Below are positions 1-9,870 of a stretch of DNA of 64,000 nucleotides, piece after piece; within the stretch, counting starts at the first letter, position 1, and each line of letters starts with the position of its first letter. This DNA is from Muscardinus avellanarius. Taxonomy: Eukaryota > Chordata > Mammalia > Rodentia > Gliridae. Below the pieces are notes generated by a model. It was not told where the DNA came from. It worked only from the letters and a program-made list of their open reading frames with translations, and made no database searches. The DNA lies in assembly GCA_963383645.1 (NCBI GenBank), contig OY726561.1, positions 135,902,404-135,966,403 of the forward strand. The letters are read 5' to 3'. Made by a program: the position numbers and the translations under genes.

Positions 1-994
1 AATCCCTGGGTTCCTGGGGCGCTAGCGGGGGTCAAACACATGAGCGCTGTGTAATTCTAGCGTCTGCACTTAGCAGTGACCCCTCTCTGGCCTCTCCACA
101 GCCCCACAGAGCAAGCGCTGCAGCTGTTGGAGGTCATCTATCTGGTTGCAGATCCGCCCCACCCCAACGGAGCCCTGCACCCTGGGATATCACGAGAGCC
201 CTTGGGCCACCTCCTACCCGTCTGGGAATACTCCAGGCCTGGGACAGAGGTTGTTGACCAGTAGTCCTTAGAGACACATTGGTTCCGGAAAGTTCCAGGA
301 ACGGTCAGACAAAAACTGTGCACATCCTCAGAGCCAGAAGGGCACAGGTCTGGGGCTGACAGCTTGGGTCACTCTTCCCGGGGCTCTGCCTCCAACCCCC
401 ACCCTTGATCCTAGGAGAAAATCCTGGATCAGAAAAGCAAGCTGGACATTCAAATGGCCATATAAATACCCATAAATAGAGTCTAATATTACTTAGTAAA
501 ACCTGACGAGAGAGAGAGTTCAGGGCCAGGAATCTTCCAGCCAGATTCTGGATCTCGTGCAGCCATTAAGAGCTGTTCCGACTCCATGTCAAACAGGTAT
601 AACCTGGCATCAGACCCTGACAGCTGTGTGTGCCCTACAACCTCCTCCTCACTGGGTACCCAATGAGCCCTTGACTTGGGCGTTCCTGTCCACGCACACC
701 GGCGGGCAGTGCAGCTCAGATGTTTCAGCCATGTCCCATGCATTTTAATTTTCCTCAGCCTGTTTGCTTCAGACCTACACTCCAGTGCTCTCTAGTAACA
801 AGTCTGTTCAACTTCGCCCGGGTCCTTGTGCTTTCTGCATGCTGAACAGGTGCCCTCTCTGAGCCCCAGGTCCCCACCCTGAAATGCAGGTGGCGACATC
901 ACTAGTGTGCTGGGTGATTAAGACTAGTGGGAGCATGTGGCAGAGGGCCTAGCACAGAGTGGGGAACCAGTACATAATTTTTTCCCTTTTTTCT
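1..994. other. intergenic, no gene seen
   Basis: Only short chance ORFs. An AT-rich patch near 455-480 contains ccatataaatac and cataaatag, faintly MEF2-like, but nothing firm. Confidence 0.5.
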
Positions 995-1388
995 TAATTC
1001 ATTCGGGCTGCTATAATAAAACACCAGAGACTGGGTAGAGTATAAACAAACAAAAAAACTTTTTTTCTCATATTTTTTGGAGGCTGAGAAGTCCAAGATC
1101 AAGGTTACCAGCAGATTCAGTATCTGGGTGGTGGGGGGCGGGGGATGACAGGGAGGACATCCTGGGTCACAGGTGGCACCTTTTCTCTATGTCCTTACAT
1201 GCTGGAAGGGGCAAGGCAGGTTATTTGGGCTGGCTTCATGAGGTTGCTAACCCTACTCATGAAGGCTCTGACCTCATCAACCAATCACCTCTCATAGGTC
1301 CAGCTCCTGACACCACCGCCTTGGGAATTAGGATTCAACATATAAGTCTGTAAGAGGCAGGGACACAGACATTCAGACCATAGCTAAT
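995..1388 (+). repeat. ancient interspersed repeat, class not assigned
   Basis: The block begins near ttcattcgggctgctataat and includes gactgggtagagtataaaca and gaggctgagaagtccaagat, ending near cattcagaccatagc. I recognise it as an old mammalian interspersed family also common in human DNA, but cannot name the family with confidence. Confidence 0.6.
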
Positions 1389-2490
1389 AACTTCCTTCCC
1401 TACTTTTCCCCTCCCTCCCTCCCTTCCTTCCTTCCCTATCCCCCACCTCAATCTTCCCAGAAAAGAGAGTCCCAGCATGGATCCTCCTTCAGTTCCCTCT
1501 CCTCTTCTCCAGCCAGATTGTCTGTGAGCCTGAGAGGCCCTCCAGCCGCCCTCTTCAGCTCCACTGTTCCCTTCATAAGTGCCTCTGCACACCGTTTTCT
1601 AGGTCAACTGCTAAAGAGACGGAGAGATCCATCCATCTCTGTGTCCCCTCGGCACCAGATACAAGGACTGGAACATGGTTTCTGGTTACAGATGAAACAA
1701 AGGGGTTGTGATTGGATGGGGGCGGAGAGCAAAAGAGATGGAGTAACCAATGGGTGAACAGATGGAGCGCGTCGGCAGGCAGGGAGAGAAGGACCCGGTC
1801 GGTAGATGCGTCGAGGGGCGATGTCTAAGTAGAGATAGAGGGACAGACGAATGCACGGCTGAGAGAGATGGTGGCGTGTGAGAGTGTGATGCTCATCTGC
1901 GAGGCTGGATTGGCAGATGGAAAACACGTGGCCACGGGCAAGGGCCATGGTTGGCATGGGGCCAAGGCAATAAAGCGGCAAAGAACTCCTTTCAATAACT
2001 TCACCCCTAACCGGTGCTCTCAGTCTGACCCCTGCCGCTCTCAACCCAGAGGAGGGAGATAGTGAAGGAACAGAACTCGGTGCGGCCCCCAGGACAGCTC
2101 TGCTCAAGCCCGGACTTAGTGGCTCCATGCAGCCCAGAGCTCGGAGCCCTGGGGCCCAAGAACAGGCAACGGACACACTTGGCCCCCTCTGGTCATGTCC
2201 CCAGTCCCACCCTGAGAAGAAGCTCCAGCGCAGAACTGACTGCCCTCACGCACCTCGCCAAAGGCTGGCCACCTGCCAGTTTCCCTTCTCATGGGTGAGC
2301 CTGCACTCTTGCCACATTGAGGCTCAGCAAGGCGTCACCTCCACGTGGCCCCCACGAAACAGAGAGCCTCATGACAGTCGGATGGTAGGGTCCTCTCCGC
2401 CCCATTCCAGTGGCAGACTTTCTGACGCTGAGTTGGTATAGGAAAAATGTCCATGGGTTCAATAAAAGGGATAACGGATCTGTGGCACAA
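1389..2490. other. intergenic, no gene seen
   Basis: A pyrimidine-rich stretch at about 1390-1440 is followed by single-copy-looking sequence. A 190-codon open frame on the minus strand (1604-2176) has no recognisable motif and is judged a chance ORF. Confidence 0.5.
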
Positions 2491-2499
2491 CAGATGGTC

Positions 2500-2700
2500 A
2501 CTGGCGGAAACAATAGTGGGTTTGGATCTAGGACACTGAGTTTGGACCTCAGCTCGGCCACTACCCGGATAAGTGAGTGATGTTACCAAGTCCCTGGACC
2601 TCTCTGAACATCCATCTCCTCATCTGCAAACTCAGGGTCATAGTTGAGACCACACAACTCTCTCCTATGGCTGTGAGGACTAGCTGGAAAACTGACCAAT
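2500..2700 (+). mobile_element. MIR-like ancient SINE
   Basis: Blocks resembling MIR are in order: a tttggacctcagctcggcca segment, ccaagtccctggacctctct, then cctcatctgcaaactc. MIRs are old tRNA-derived SINEs; this copy is diverged. Confidence 0.6.
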
Positions 2701-2752
2701 CTGATCCTTTTATTTTTTGTGATCCATACTTTATTTTATTTATTTATTTAAT

Positions 2753-2952
2753 TTGTGGCACCGAGGATGGAATCCAGGGACATTCTACCTCCAAGCTATG
2801 CTCCAGCCCTATTTTTTATTCTTTATTTTGAAACAGGGTCTCACTGAGTTGCAAAGAGCTTCACTAAATAGCTGAGGCTGTCCACGAACTGCGATTCTCC
2901 TGTCTCAGCCTCCCAAATGCTGGGATTACACGCATGCACCACCACGCCTGGC
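2753..2952 (-). mobile_element. B1-dID-type SINE, minus
   Basis: Read on the plus strand it starts with the reversed ID-like tail (ggcaccgaggatggaatcc) and ends with the reversed B1 head (accacgcctggc). A-rich linker appears as ttattctttattttgaaaca. Confidence 0.9.
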
Positions 2953-2986
2953 TCATACTTTATTTGTGTGTGTGTGGGGGGGGGGG

Positions 2987-3160
2987 TACTGGGGTTCCTG
3001 GAAAACCTTCTACATCCGGACTACACTCCCAGACCTATTTTTATATTTTTTATTTGGAAACAGGGCCTCTTAAGCCAGCGAGGCTGGCTTCGAACCTGCG
3101 CGATCCTCCTGTCACCACCTCCCAAGCGCGGGGATGACAAGTGTGCCCACCACGCCCGGC
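2987..3160 (-). mobile_element. B1-dID-type SINE, second subfamily, minus
   Basis: Begins tactggggttcctggaaaac and has the marks of the second subfamily: ctacactcccagacc, tatttggaaacaggg, gaggctggcttcgaacctg and caagcgcggggat. Preceded by a G run at about 2975-2986. Confidence 0.88.
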
Positions 3161-4925
3161 TTGCGTACTTTCAGACATCTTGATGACGTTCAGGGCAATA
3201 ACAACATACACGCACACAGCACTTTTAAGGACCCCCACCTCAGAAGCCTTGCCAATCAAACCCCAAAGCTTCCAGTCACTCCTGCCAAAACTCACCCACC
3301 AGGGCAAAGCAGGGGTGTCCGGGCATGGGCCGGCAGGCTGCAGGAGGTGAGCCTGCCCCATTTCCAGGTTTCTGTAACCGGGGCTGTGTATAATCACCCT
3401 GACCTCAATCTTTCCCTGTGAATTATGGAAAGAGAATTCTCTGGAAACGAGGCTGGGTGGAAAGTTCCACCCGGCTCCCTCCGCGCCCCTCGCTTTATCC
3501 TCCCCAACTTAACAAGGACCTCGCTTGTTAGCCCTCCCTGTCCAGCTCACCTTGTCCTGCGCCTGCACATGTGAGACTAAAAATATCCCCGGCTCCTATT
3601 AGAAGCTCAGCACCAGGGACAGGCAGAACTGGAGGCTGGCTGCACTGTCCCTAAAAATTGGCTCCCGAGGGCCCCCTGGGATCTGGGCCACCGGGGCTGT
3701 CCCTTGTGGGCACATGGGCACCAACATCCTTTGAGAGGCAGGCCCCTCGGGGTCTACAGCAACAATCAAAAGGCTCCTCTTAGCTCGTCTGTATCCTTGT
3801 TCAGACACTCATTTCTATGCCTCCCCTGGCCACCTCTCTAGACAACCTCACCCAACCCAAGTCAAGGTTCTTTCTCAGGGGGACCCTTGTCGCCCAGAGT
3901 GCAGCCCCAGGCCCTGCAAATGTACGGCTTGAATCTCAATCTGTCCCTGGAAAAGACACCGGTGCCTCTTTTCACTAAGACAGGCAGAATACGGGCAGCT
4001 CGGCAGGAGAACCGGGCCTGTCCAGAGGCCCCTGGGAGAAGCGCATGCCTGGCTCTCTCCCGCCCTTGTTTCTCTGTCCATGAACTGGGTGCAGATCAGT
4101 CCAGCCTCGGCCTATCTTGAGGACTACGTGAGTTCGTGGAAGGAAAAATGCAAAGTTTGACCAAGAGCAGACGGTGAAGGAGGATGAGCCAGGTGTGAGG
4201 ACTTGTGTTTGCACACAGCAGTGGACAGATCAAGGAACACGCAAGGGGCATGTCAATAGCCGGGTAATACTCACTTGGCAAGGCCGGAGAGGTAATCTAC
4301 CGCAGGCTCTCGTGTGCCACTGGATACTTCTCTTGGCATCGCCCGAGACGTGTTGGAAATGGTGTTGAGAGACAAATTGATTTTCATCATCCCCGTCCCC
4401 AGGAAAAGGCCAAGACAGCCAGAGAGTAAAGGCTTCCAAAAGGCACAGCACTTGAAATTTGGAATAGAGTGCTTCCCACATCCGTGCGTGATTATAGGCA
4501 AGAAGATGGGATTTTAACCAGCTATGGACAGAAAGATTCGGGAAGTCAATTAAGGAGTCGTGAACAAAGTATCGAAACAAGGAGTGGCTGGTGGGCAGAT
4601 CAAGGGGAGAGCCGTCAGAAAGGCTGAGAACCCAAGTTGTCAGAGTCACGGCTTTGGCTCCGGATTGGGAGTGGGGGCCACGGGTTAGGGGTGGTGTCTG
4701 CTGAGAACAGAACTGCTCTGTGTCAGAACCAAGCTCTCCCCAAATTCATGCTCCAGAAGCTTCTGGCAGCAGCAGGGAGGTGCCTCTGGAGCTGCCTGTC
4801 CTCATTCAACCTCTTTCTCCTCCATTCCCTGAAGGTCTGCGAGAAAGACTCCGAAGAGCAAATGCTACAAATCTCTGGAAGGCTTAGCAATACCTCCAGG
4901 CTAAAAGGAGAAGTCTCGGCTTGCT
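3161..4925. other. intergenic, single-copy-looking
   Basis: No gene is seen. The stretch at about 3400-3800 is repeat-free and holds the E-box/MEF2-like pair at 3566-3586, so it is the best upstream enhancer candidate in this part. Confidence 0.45.
3566..3586 (+). promoter_or_regulatory. E-box plus MEF2-like pair
   Basis: CACATGTG (3566-3573) is followed three bases later by CTAAAAATAT (3577-3586), which misses the MEF2 consensus only at the last base. The pair sits in a repeat-free stretch (about 3170-4100). Paired E-box and MEF2 sites are typical of muscle enhancers. Function is inferred only. Confidence 0.35.
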
Positions 4926-4929
4926 GAGA

Positions 4930-5010
4930 GCATTAATTCTATCCAATTTAATTCAAACACTTACTGAGTGCCTCTTGTGTGCAACGCACTTAGGCACCAA
5001 GTAGGGGAGA
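4930..5010 (+). mobile_element. MIR/L2-like fragment
   Basis: Contains attcaaacacttactgagtg followed by cctcttgtgtgcaacgcact, which resembles the common old-repeat motif of a terminal MIR or L2 fragment. Very short and diverged. Confidence 0.4.
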
Positions 5011-5165
5011 GGAGAGGTCCGGGAAGGAGGGAGGGAGACCGTGACCTTGACCTGGAAGAGCTTAAAGGGGCCAAAGGCATGGCGATGACGTCACCAGAGA
5101 CTTCTATGAAGTCCTAAAGATCTGAGAAAGATGGGACAATATTCCTTTTTCCAAAGTAATGTTTA

Positions 5166-5342
5166 AACGTGCCATGGAAAACCTGTAATCCTAGGACTTG
5201 GGAGGCTGAGACAAGAGGATTGCAGGTTTGCAGCCAGTCTCGACAACTTAGCAAGATCCTGTTTCAAAATAAAAAAAATAAAATAGGGTCAGGGGTGTAG
5301 CTCAGAGATAGAATGCCCCTGGGTTCAATTCTCAATACCGTG
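5166..5342 (+). mobile_element. B1-dID-type SINE, plus
   Basis: Contains cctgtaatcctaggacttgg at the head, aacttagcaagatcctgttt in the middle and ggggtgtagctcagagatag in the ID-like tail. Confidence 0.85.
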
Positions 5343-5403
5343 ATAAAGTAAATAAAATAAATGTTTCATTGCAGTGCCGGAGGGAGAAAGAACGAAGGGC
5401 ATA

Positions 5404-5442
5404 AAACACACACACACATGCATGCATGCACACATGCACAAG
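5404..5442 (+). repeat. (CA)/(CATG) simple repeat
   Basis: An acacacac run passes into catgcatgcatgcac. Confidence 0.85.
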
Positions 5443-5449
5443 TAAATGT

Positions 5450-5815
5450 ATGTTTCAGAAACAGATCAATATCAGAGGTAATACAAAATGAAAATTAGAA
5501 AGCTATGCCCACGTATCACAGAATGGGACAGCAATACGTTAAGCAAAAGAATCCAGACTCCGAAAGTTATGAGTTGTATATTTTTTCTGAAATGTGGAAG
5601 CTAGAGAGAAAAGAGAAAAGATGGGGGGTGGGTCATGGAAATAGAAGGGAGACCAGTAGATTACAGTAAGGGGACAAGGGAGAGGGAGCTAGAGAAAGGA
5701 AGAGGAGGTATGAGGAATAAAATTGACCAAATTATATAATGTGCATGTATAAATATATGTAAGAGCAAATCCTAATCTTAGGTATAATCATAGTGTACCC
5801 AGAAAAAAATCTTTT
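5450..5815 (+). mobile_element. L1 3' end, plus
   Basis: Contains tctgaaatgtggaagctaga followed by a purine-rich G/A tract and an AT-rich end with aaaaaaa, the usual layout of an L1 3' UTR (polypurine tract then A-tail). Family not assigned. Confidence 0.5.
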
Positions 5816-5821
5816 TAAGAA

Positions 5822-6215
5822 AGAAAGTTATGCATCAATTATTATAATAGCCAAAGTTTATCAAATGATAACATTCAATGCTTGCGATGGTGGGGGAGGA
5901 GGTTAGCACACAGCTAGGGAGATGGTAAATAGGCACAATCTCTCTGGAAAGTAATTTGACATTGTATATATCTCAAGCCTTAAAATAGTCATAACCTTTG
6001 ACTCAGTAATTCCACTTCCAAGAATCTATTCTAAGGAAATAACCAGATATGTGGTCAAAGGGATAAGCACAAGAGATGTTTATCATCCCATCATTTGTGG
6101 ACGTGGACAATGCAAAACAGACGAAAACTCTATGACAAAAATGCAGATTGATTATTGAGCCCCGAATATAGAAACCCTTGACACCCCTGTTATTCAAAAT
6201 GGTGGCAGGTTGGAG
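5822..6215 (+). mobile_element. old L1 (L1M-type) 3' region, plus
   Basis: Characteristic blocks are in order: ctctggaaagtaatttgaca, tttgactcagtaattccact and ctattctaaggaaataacca. These are hallmarks of ancient mammalian L1 3' sequence. Diverged and non-coding. Confidence 0.7.
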
Positions 6216-6790
6216 AAGGTGATTTGTAATAAGAGCTTAGTAGCGGAAAGCCCAGGTGTGTTTGGGACGAGGAAGAGATGGCTGTGGCCACCACATATGT
6301 GGGTGCACCATGGGAAGAGGAAGAGATAGATCTACAGAAGGGGGATGGCGCCAGGGTGTGAACTGCAGCCTGGGGTCTAGTCTGCCCTGCAGGAACAGCT
6401 GGAGGGCAAATTGGAGCAGATGGGGTAGCACCTCTGATGTTGCCATCTCAGAAGTCGCAGTCTTTGCTCCTGCTCCCCTCCCTTTTTCTGGTACATCCCA
6501 ATGCCCTCCGCTACCTTCACCATGATGTCTCTGCCTCCGTCCAAAAACAGGTCTTGGGAGGTGCAGCTACGAGTAGGTGGGGAGTAAGAAGAGCCTCTCA
6601 TCTGTCTGCTCCAGCTCTGGGCAGGGAACAGCTCCGCAGAGCCGGGCTGTTGCACTGACAGCCTTGAGGGGAGCCACTGGGGAGCGAGCCCAAGTGCCAG
6701 GCTGCACTGGGATCCAGGGCCAGTCGCATCTCCCAGTGCAATCAAGGTGACCTCTATTTTAGGAGTTTGCTCCAAAGCTGTGCACACACT
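6216..6790. other. intergenic, no gene seen
   Basis: Single-copy-looking sequence with only chance ORFs and no recognisable repeat. Confidence 0.4.
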
Positions 6791-6791
6791 G

Positions 6792-6966
6792 CAACTTTGG
6801 AAATATTTGTCAATGTCTGAAGATACCCTATGTAGATCCCAGGGATGTTAGAAGTAGGTCCCAGGGATATTGCTGAATATCCCACAATGCACAGGACAGC
6901 CCCCTGGCCCTAAGAGTCATCTGGCCCAACTGGTCAGGAGTGTCAAGGATGAGAAACAAGCCGATT
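6792..6966 (+). mobile_element. MER5-like DNA transposon (hAT-Charlie type)
   Basis: Contains tatttgtcaatgtctgaaga, then atcccacaatgcacaggaca and gccccctggccc, ending ggatgagaaac. These are the recognisable interior and end of MER5A/B, non-autonomous hAT elements with no coding capacity. Confidence 0.7.
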
Positions 6967-6974
6967 TCAAAGGC
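6929..6974 (+). repeat. 46-bp direct duplication, copy 1
   Basis: This segment, the end of the MER5-like element plus flank, recurs at 7636-7681 with one mismatch. Key shared text is actggtcaggagtgtcaagg. Confidence 0.9.
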
Positions 6975-7399
6975 TCAGCTTTCAGACACAGCAGAGATGC
7001 GGGGAGGTCCCTAAGTGTCTTTTGAACCTCTAGCTAGCACATCCCCAGTTCTGCATCTTCTCCAGACACAGCTCTGGAGGGGGCCTCTTGGTGAGAATAT
7101 TCCACAGAGTGACACTTCCTAGCGCAGGACTAAGGGTGGGGGTACAGGCATGGGTAAATAGATTTCAGCCCCCCTGCCCTCCCTACTCAGCCCCAGCCAG
7201 CACCCTCACACAGAGGGGTGTTACATGGGAGGTCTCTGCAGCTCAGGCAACCCACCCCTGGAAGGAGTTAGATGACAGGTCCCAACTCAGTTGGAGGAAA
7301 CTCTTAAAAGCTGCCTCACGGCCCCAGCAACACCCAAGACCCCGGGAGGTTTGCAAATCCATAGTTCTTCCTTCCCCAATCTCCCAAGTCCTGCACATA

Positions 7400-7402
<3 letters not shown>

Positions 7403-7451
<49 letters not shown>
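7403..7451 (+). repeat. (GT)n microsatellite
   Basis: Uninterrupted GT dinucleotide run of about 49 bases. Confidence 0.98.
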
Positions 7452-7456
<5 letters not shown>

Positions 7457-7635
7457 GAACCCACACACATGGAAACGGGAACAGGAGTCGTCTATGGGTA
7501 AGTTCACCCATAGGCTCAGATCTCTGGAGACTCCAGTTCAGCCATTGAAAGCCAATGGCAGATGCCCAGTGAGCAGGAGGCGGAGGTAACATGGCGTGGC
7601 AGCAGCTCTGGCACTGGTTAAACTCCCCCCCTTGG

Positions 7636-7681
7636 ACTGGTCAGGAGTGTCAAGGATGAGAAACAAGCCGGTTTCAAAGGC
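7636..7681 (+). repeat. 46-bp direct duplication, copy 2
   Basis: Matches 6929-6974 with one difference (a/g) and stops sharply on both sides, with no A-tail or target duplication seen. Confidence 0.9.
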
Positions 7682-7769
7682 AGGGTGTGGCTTGCCCCGC
7701 CCCCAGCCCCATGGCTGGCTCCAGCCATCCCTTCCCTTGCTCTTAAAAGGAGGTCAAGCACAGAAGGGG

Positions 7770-8160
7770 AAGGTACATATGTTCCCTCTAATATGCCCAA
7801 ACTAGGGAACGTAGAGGATACCAGTGGTACTCCAGGTAATGGAGGGGAAACACCAGCAAAGCTTGAATGGAAAGATAGGGGAGGAGGAAGACTGAACTTG
7901 ATTAATGAGGGTCCACATCCGAATATGTGTAAAATTATGAATATGGCCTGGTTACCCTGGACAATCACTAGTGGGAGGGGGGAAGAGAAAACAGGGGTGG
8001 GAGGGGAGAGGGCACCAAGTATAGTTTAAATGTATACCACTTATGTTCAATAAAGAAAAAAAAAGAAAAAGAAAAAAATGAAATAAGCGCACTTAAAAAA
8101 ATAAAATTTAAAAATAATAAATAAATAAATAAATAAATAAAAAAGAAAAAAAAAGGCGGT
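7770..8160 (+). mobile_element. A-tailed retrosequence, possibly an L1 3' end
   Basis: A purine-rich G/A tract at about 7970-8010 is followed by an AATAAA at about 8049 and a long A-rich tail to about 8155. This fits an L1 3' UTR or another processed retrocopy; no coding part is recognisable. Confidence 0.45.
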
Positions 8161-8164
8161 CAGA

Positions 8165-8330
8165 ATGACAGCTCCCATTTGGAGACCACTTAATCTGCCA
8201 GGCACCTCACATGCATGCCATTCCCACCACAGCCCTGTGAGAATTTTTATTACCCCAGTGATCCCAGTGAGAAAACGGAAGAGGAAATGGCTAGTCCGTG
8301 GTCACGTGACCAGCACGTGCCAAAACTGGT
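8165..8330 (+). mobile_element. MIR-like ancient SINE
   Basis: Blocks include ctgccaggcacctcacatgc, ccacagccctgtgagaattt and cagtgagaaaacggaagagg in MIR order. Two CACGTG E-boxes (8303-8308, 8314-8319) lie at its end. Confidence 0.75.
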
Positions 8331-9139
8331 ACTGGGCCGTAGCCTCATAGGCGGCTCCGTGGAGAAGGCGCCAACCTCCAGGGCCATGCTACAAAGGCAG
8401 GGGAGTGGCATGATCTGGTGTGGGGAGGGGTCTCAGAGCAGAGCCCCCGTGTGGACGGCATTAACTCATAGTGGAAACTCATTTTAGGGAACTGTCACAT
8501 ACCCAGTGCCACCCATCCAAAAGCACCCAGGCAGATGCCCACGTAAACACTCAGACCGACGGCCAAGTGCCGGCTGCTACTGGCTGGGCAGGCTGAGCCC
8601 AGCTAAAAATAGAGGGTTCTCAGGTCCTGTTCCCTGACAGCAGCGGGCAGCTCCCTGTGCCCCGGCCTCCTCTCTCCCTTCTCCCTTCCCCTCGGGCCAG
8701 GAGTCAATCTTCTAGAAGGAATAGAGATTTTAAGACTTCCATTTCAGGCCGAAGAGAATTGTGAGCTTGACTCCCGGTGGGCATGTTCTGAGTTCCAGGA
8801 GGGCCGACTGGGGGCATGGGGGAAGGGGACATCTCAACCCCAACACCCCCAGTCAAATATCTTTCCCAGGGAAAACTGTTCCACACCCAAATCCCAGGCA
8901 GGGAGTGAGCGTGGTCGAGGCGCACACTTGGCCAGTTTCTGCACACCCTGCTCTTCAACCTGCAGCCCCTGGCCATCTCCTCTTTTCGGAACCGACTCCC
9001 AGCGTTGACAGCACCACGCAAGGTTGATATGGCTTTGCTCCGTGGCTGTGCTCAGGAGGGCTACTTGGGGGGCTCTCGGGACCCCCCAGGCGCCAGAGAT
9101 GGCGGGAATGAGCAGCGCCCAACCACAGGGAGAGCAGTC
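8331..9139. other. KY upstream flank
   Basis: Repeat-free sequence between a MIR and the CpG block. It holds the MEF2 consensus at 8603-8612. No open reading frame here looks real. Confidence 0.45.
8603..8612 (+). promoter_or_regulatory. MEF2 consensus site (CTAAAAATAG)
   Basis: A perfect match to the MEF2 consensus CTA(A/T)4TAR, about 860 bp upstream of the KY start codon, in non-repeat sequence between a MIR and the CpG block. MEF2 drives muscle genes, and KY is muscle-restricted, so a role in KY transcription is plausible but is inference. Confidence 0.5.
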
Positions 9140-9870
9140 CTGGAGCCCAGGACCTGCGCTTGGCGCGCTGGGGCGAGATCCAGGGGTGCAGGAGGAGGCT
9201 TTGGGGCACGCGGCCTCTGCGGCCTGGGCTGCAGGTCAGGGCTCAGCCCGGGGATTTCCTTTCAAAGGTGACTTAGAGCCGCTTCGTTAGGGCAGCGCCC
9301 TCCCGGGCGGGTCCTAATGGCGAATTTGGCAGAGTCAGCGAAACGCGGCGGGGGAGCGCCCTCTCCCGCGCCCTCTCCCGCGCCAGGCAGCGGCGCGCAC
9401 CGGGCCATTTGCAGCGCAGGCAGCCTCGCGAGCAGCCGCGGCGCCCGGGCCGGGAGGGAGGCGGCACCATGGAGCTGAAGAAGGACGGCACCGCCGTGTC
9501 CATCGACATGCTGCTGATCGTGCACTCGGGGAAGCGGCGCGCCGCGCAGGGCGCACACTTGGAGCCGCAGGCGGACCCGGGCGCGCTGCTGCAGCGCGGA
9601 GGAGGTAACGCGCGCCCGGCCGGGGTGCCGGGCCGCCGGGCACCCAGGCCTCTCCGTCCCAGGGCTCGCCCGCCCGCCGGGGGGCGCCCCGCGTGCCCCC
9701 GAAAGAAGTCAGCAAGCCCTAAGCTTCCCGCATGGCTGCCTGCGCCTGGGCGCCATAGCACCGGCGTCCCGTGGCAACGCGCAGCCCCGCCGGTGTCCTG
9801 GGTTGACTCTCCCTCGCGGGCCAGTCTGTTTCCTCCCCGCCGCTCTCTGCAGGGTGCAGATCAGGGTTAG
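9140..9870 (+). promoter_or_regulatory. CpG-rich promoter block and 5' UTR of KY
   Basis: CpG density rises sharply from about 9140 to 9870 around the KY start codon, in contrast to CpG-poor flanks. GC-box-like stretches and a tandem ccctctcccgcg duplication at about 9358-9383 lie 90-110 nt upstream of the ATG. I see no convincing TATA box, consistent with a dispersed-start CpG promoter. The exact transcription start cannot be read from sequence. Confidence 0.65.
9469..9604 (+). CDS. KY: KY coding exon 1 (residues 1-45 plus first base of codon 46)
   Basis: The start ATG has A at -3 and G at +4, a strong Kozak context. The peptide begins MELKKDGTAV and continues SIDMLLIVHS, the recognisable KY N-terminus. 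The donor is GGAG|gtaacg at 9605, phase 1. The exon lies in a CpG-rich block. The reading frame stays open for 60 nt upstream of this ATG, but those codons are GC-rich 5' UTR and the family begins at this methionine. No domain is visible in this part. Confidence 0.96.

Noticed and set aside
1604..2176. 190-codon minus-strand open frame upstream of KY
   Set aside because: Serine-, leucine- and proline-rich composition typical of chance G/C-rich frames, with no known motif and no splice or poly(A) context.
7403..7451. Open frames through (GT)n, (CT)n and (GA)n tracts, giving poly Val-Cys or Leu-Ser peptides
   Set aside because: Dinucleotide repeats stay open in all frames; the predicted peptides are artefacts.
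9409..9468. In-frame N-terminal extension of KY upstream of the ATG
   Set aside because: The frame is open by G/C bias, but there is no upstream ATG and the KY family starts at the methionine at 9469 with a strong Kozak context.
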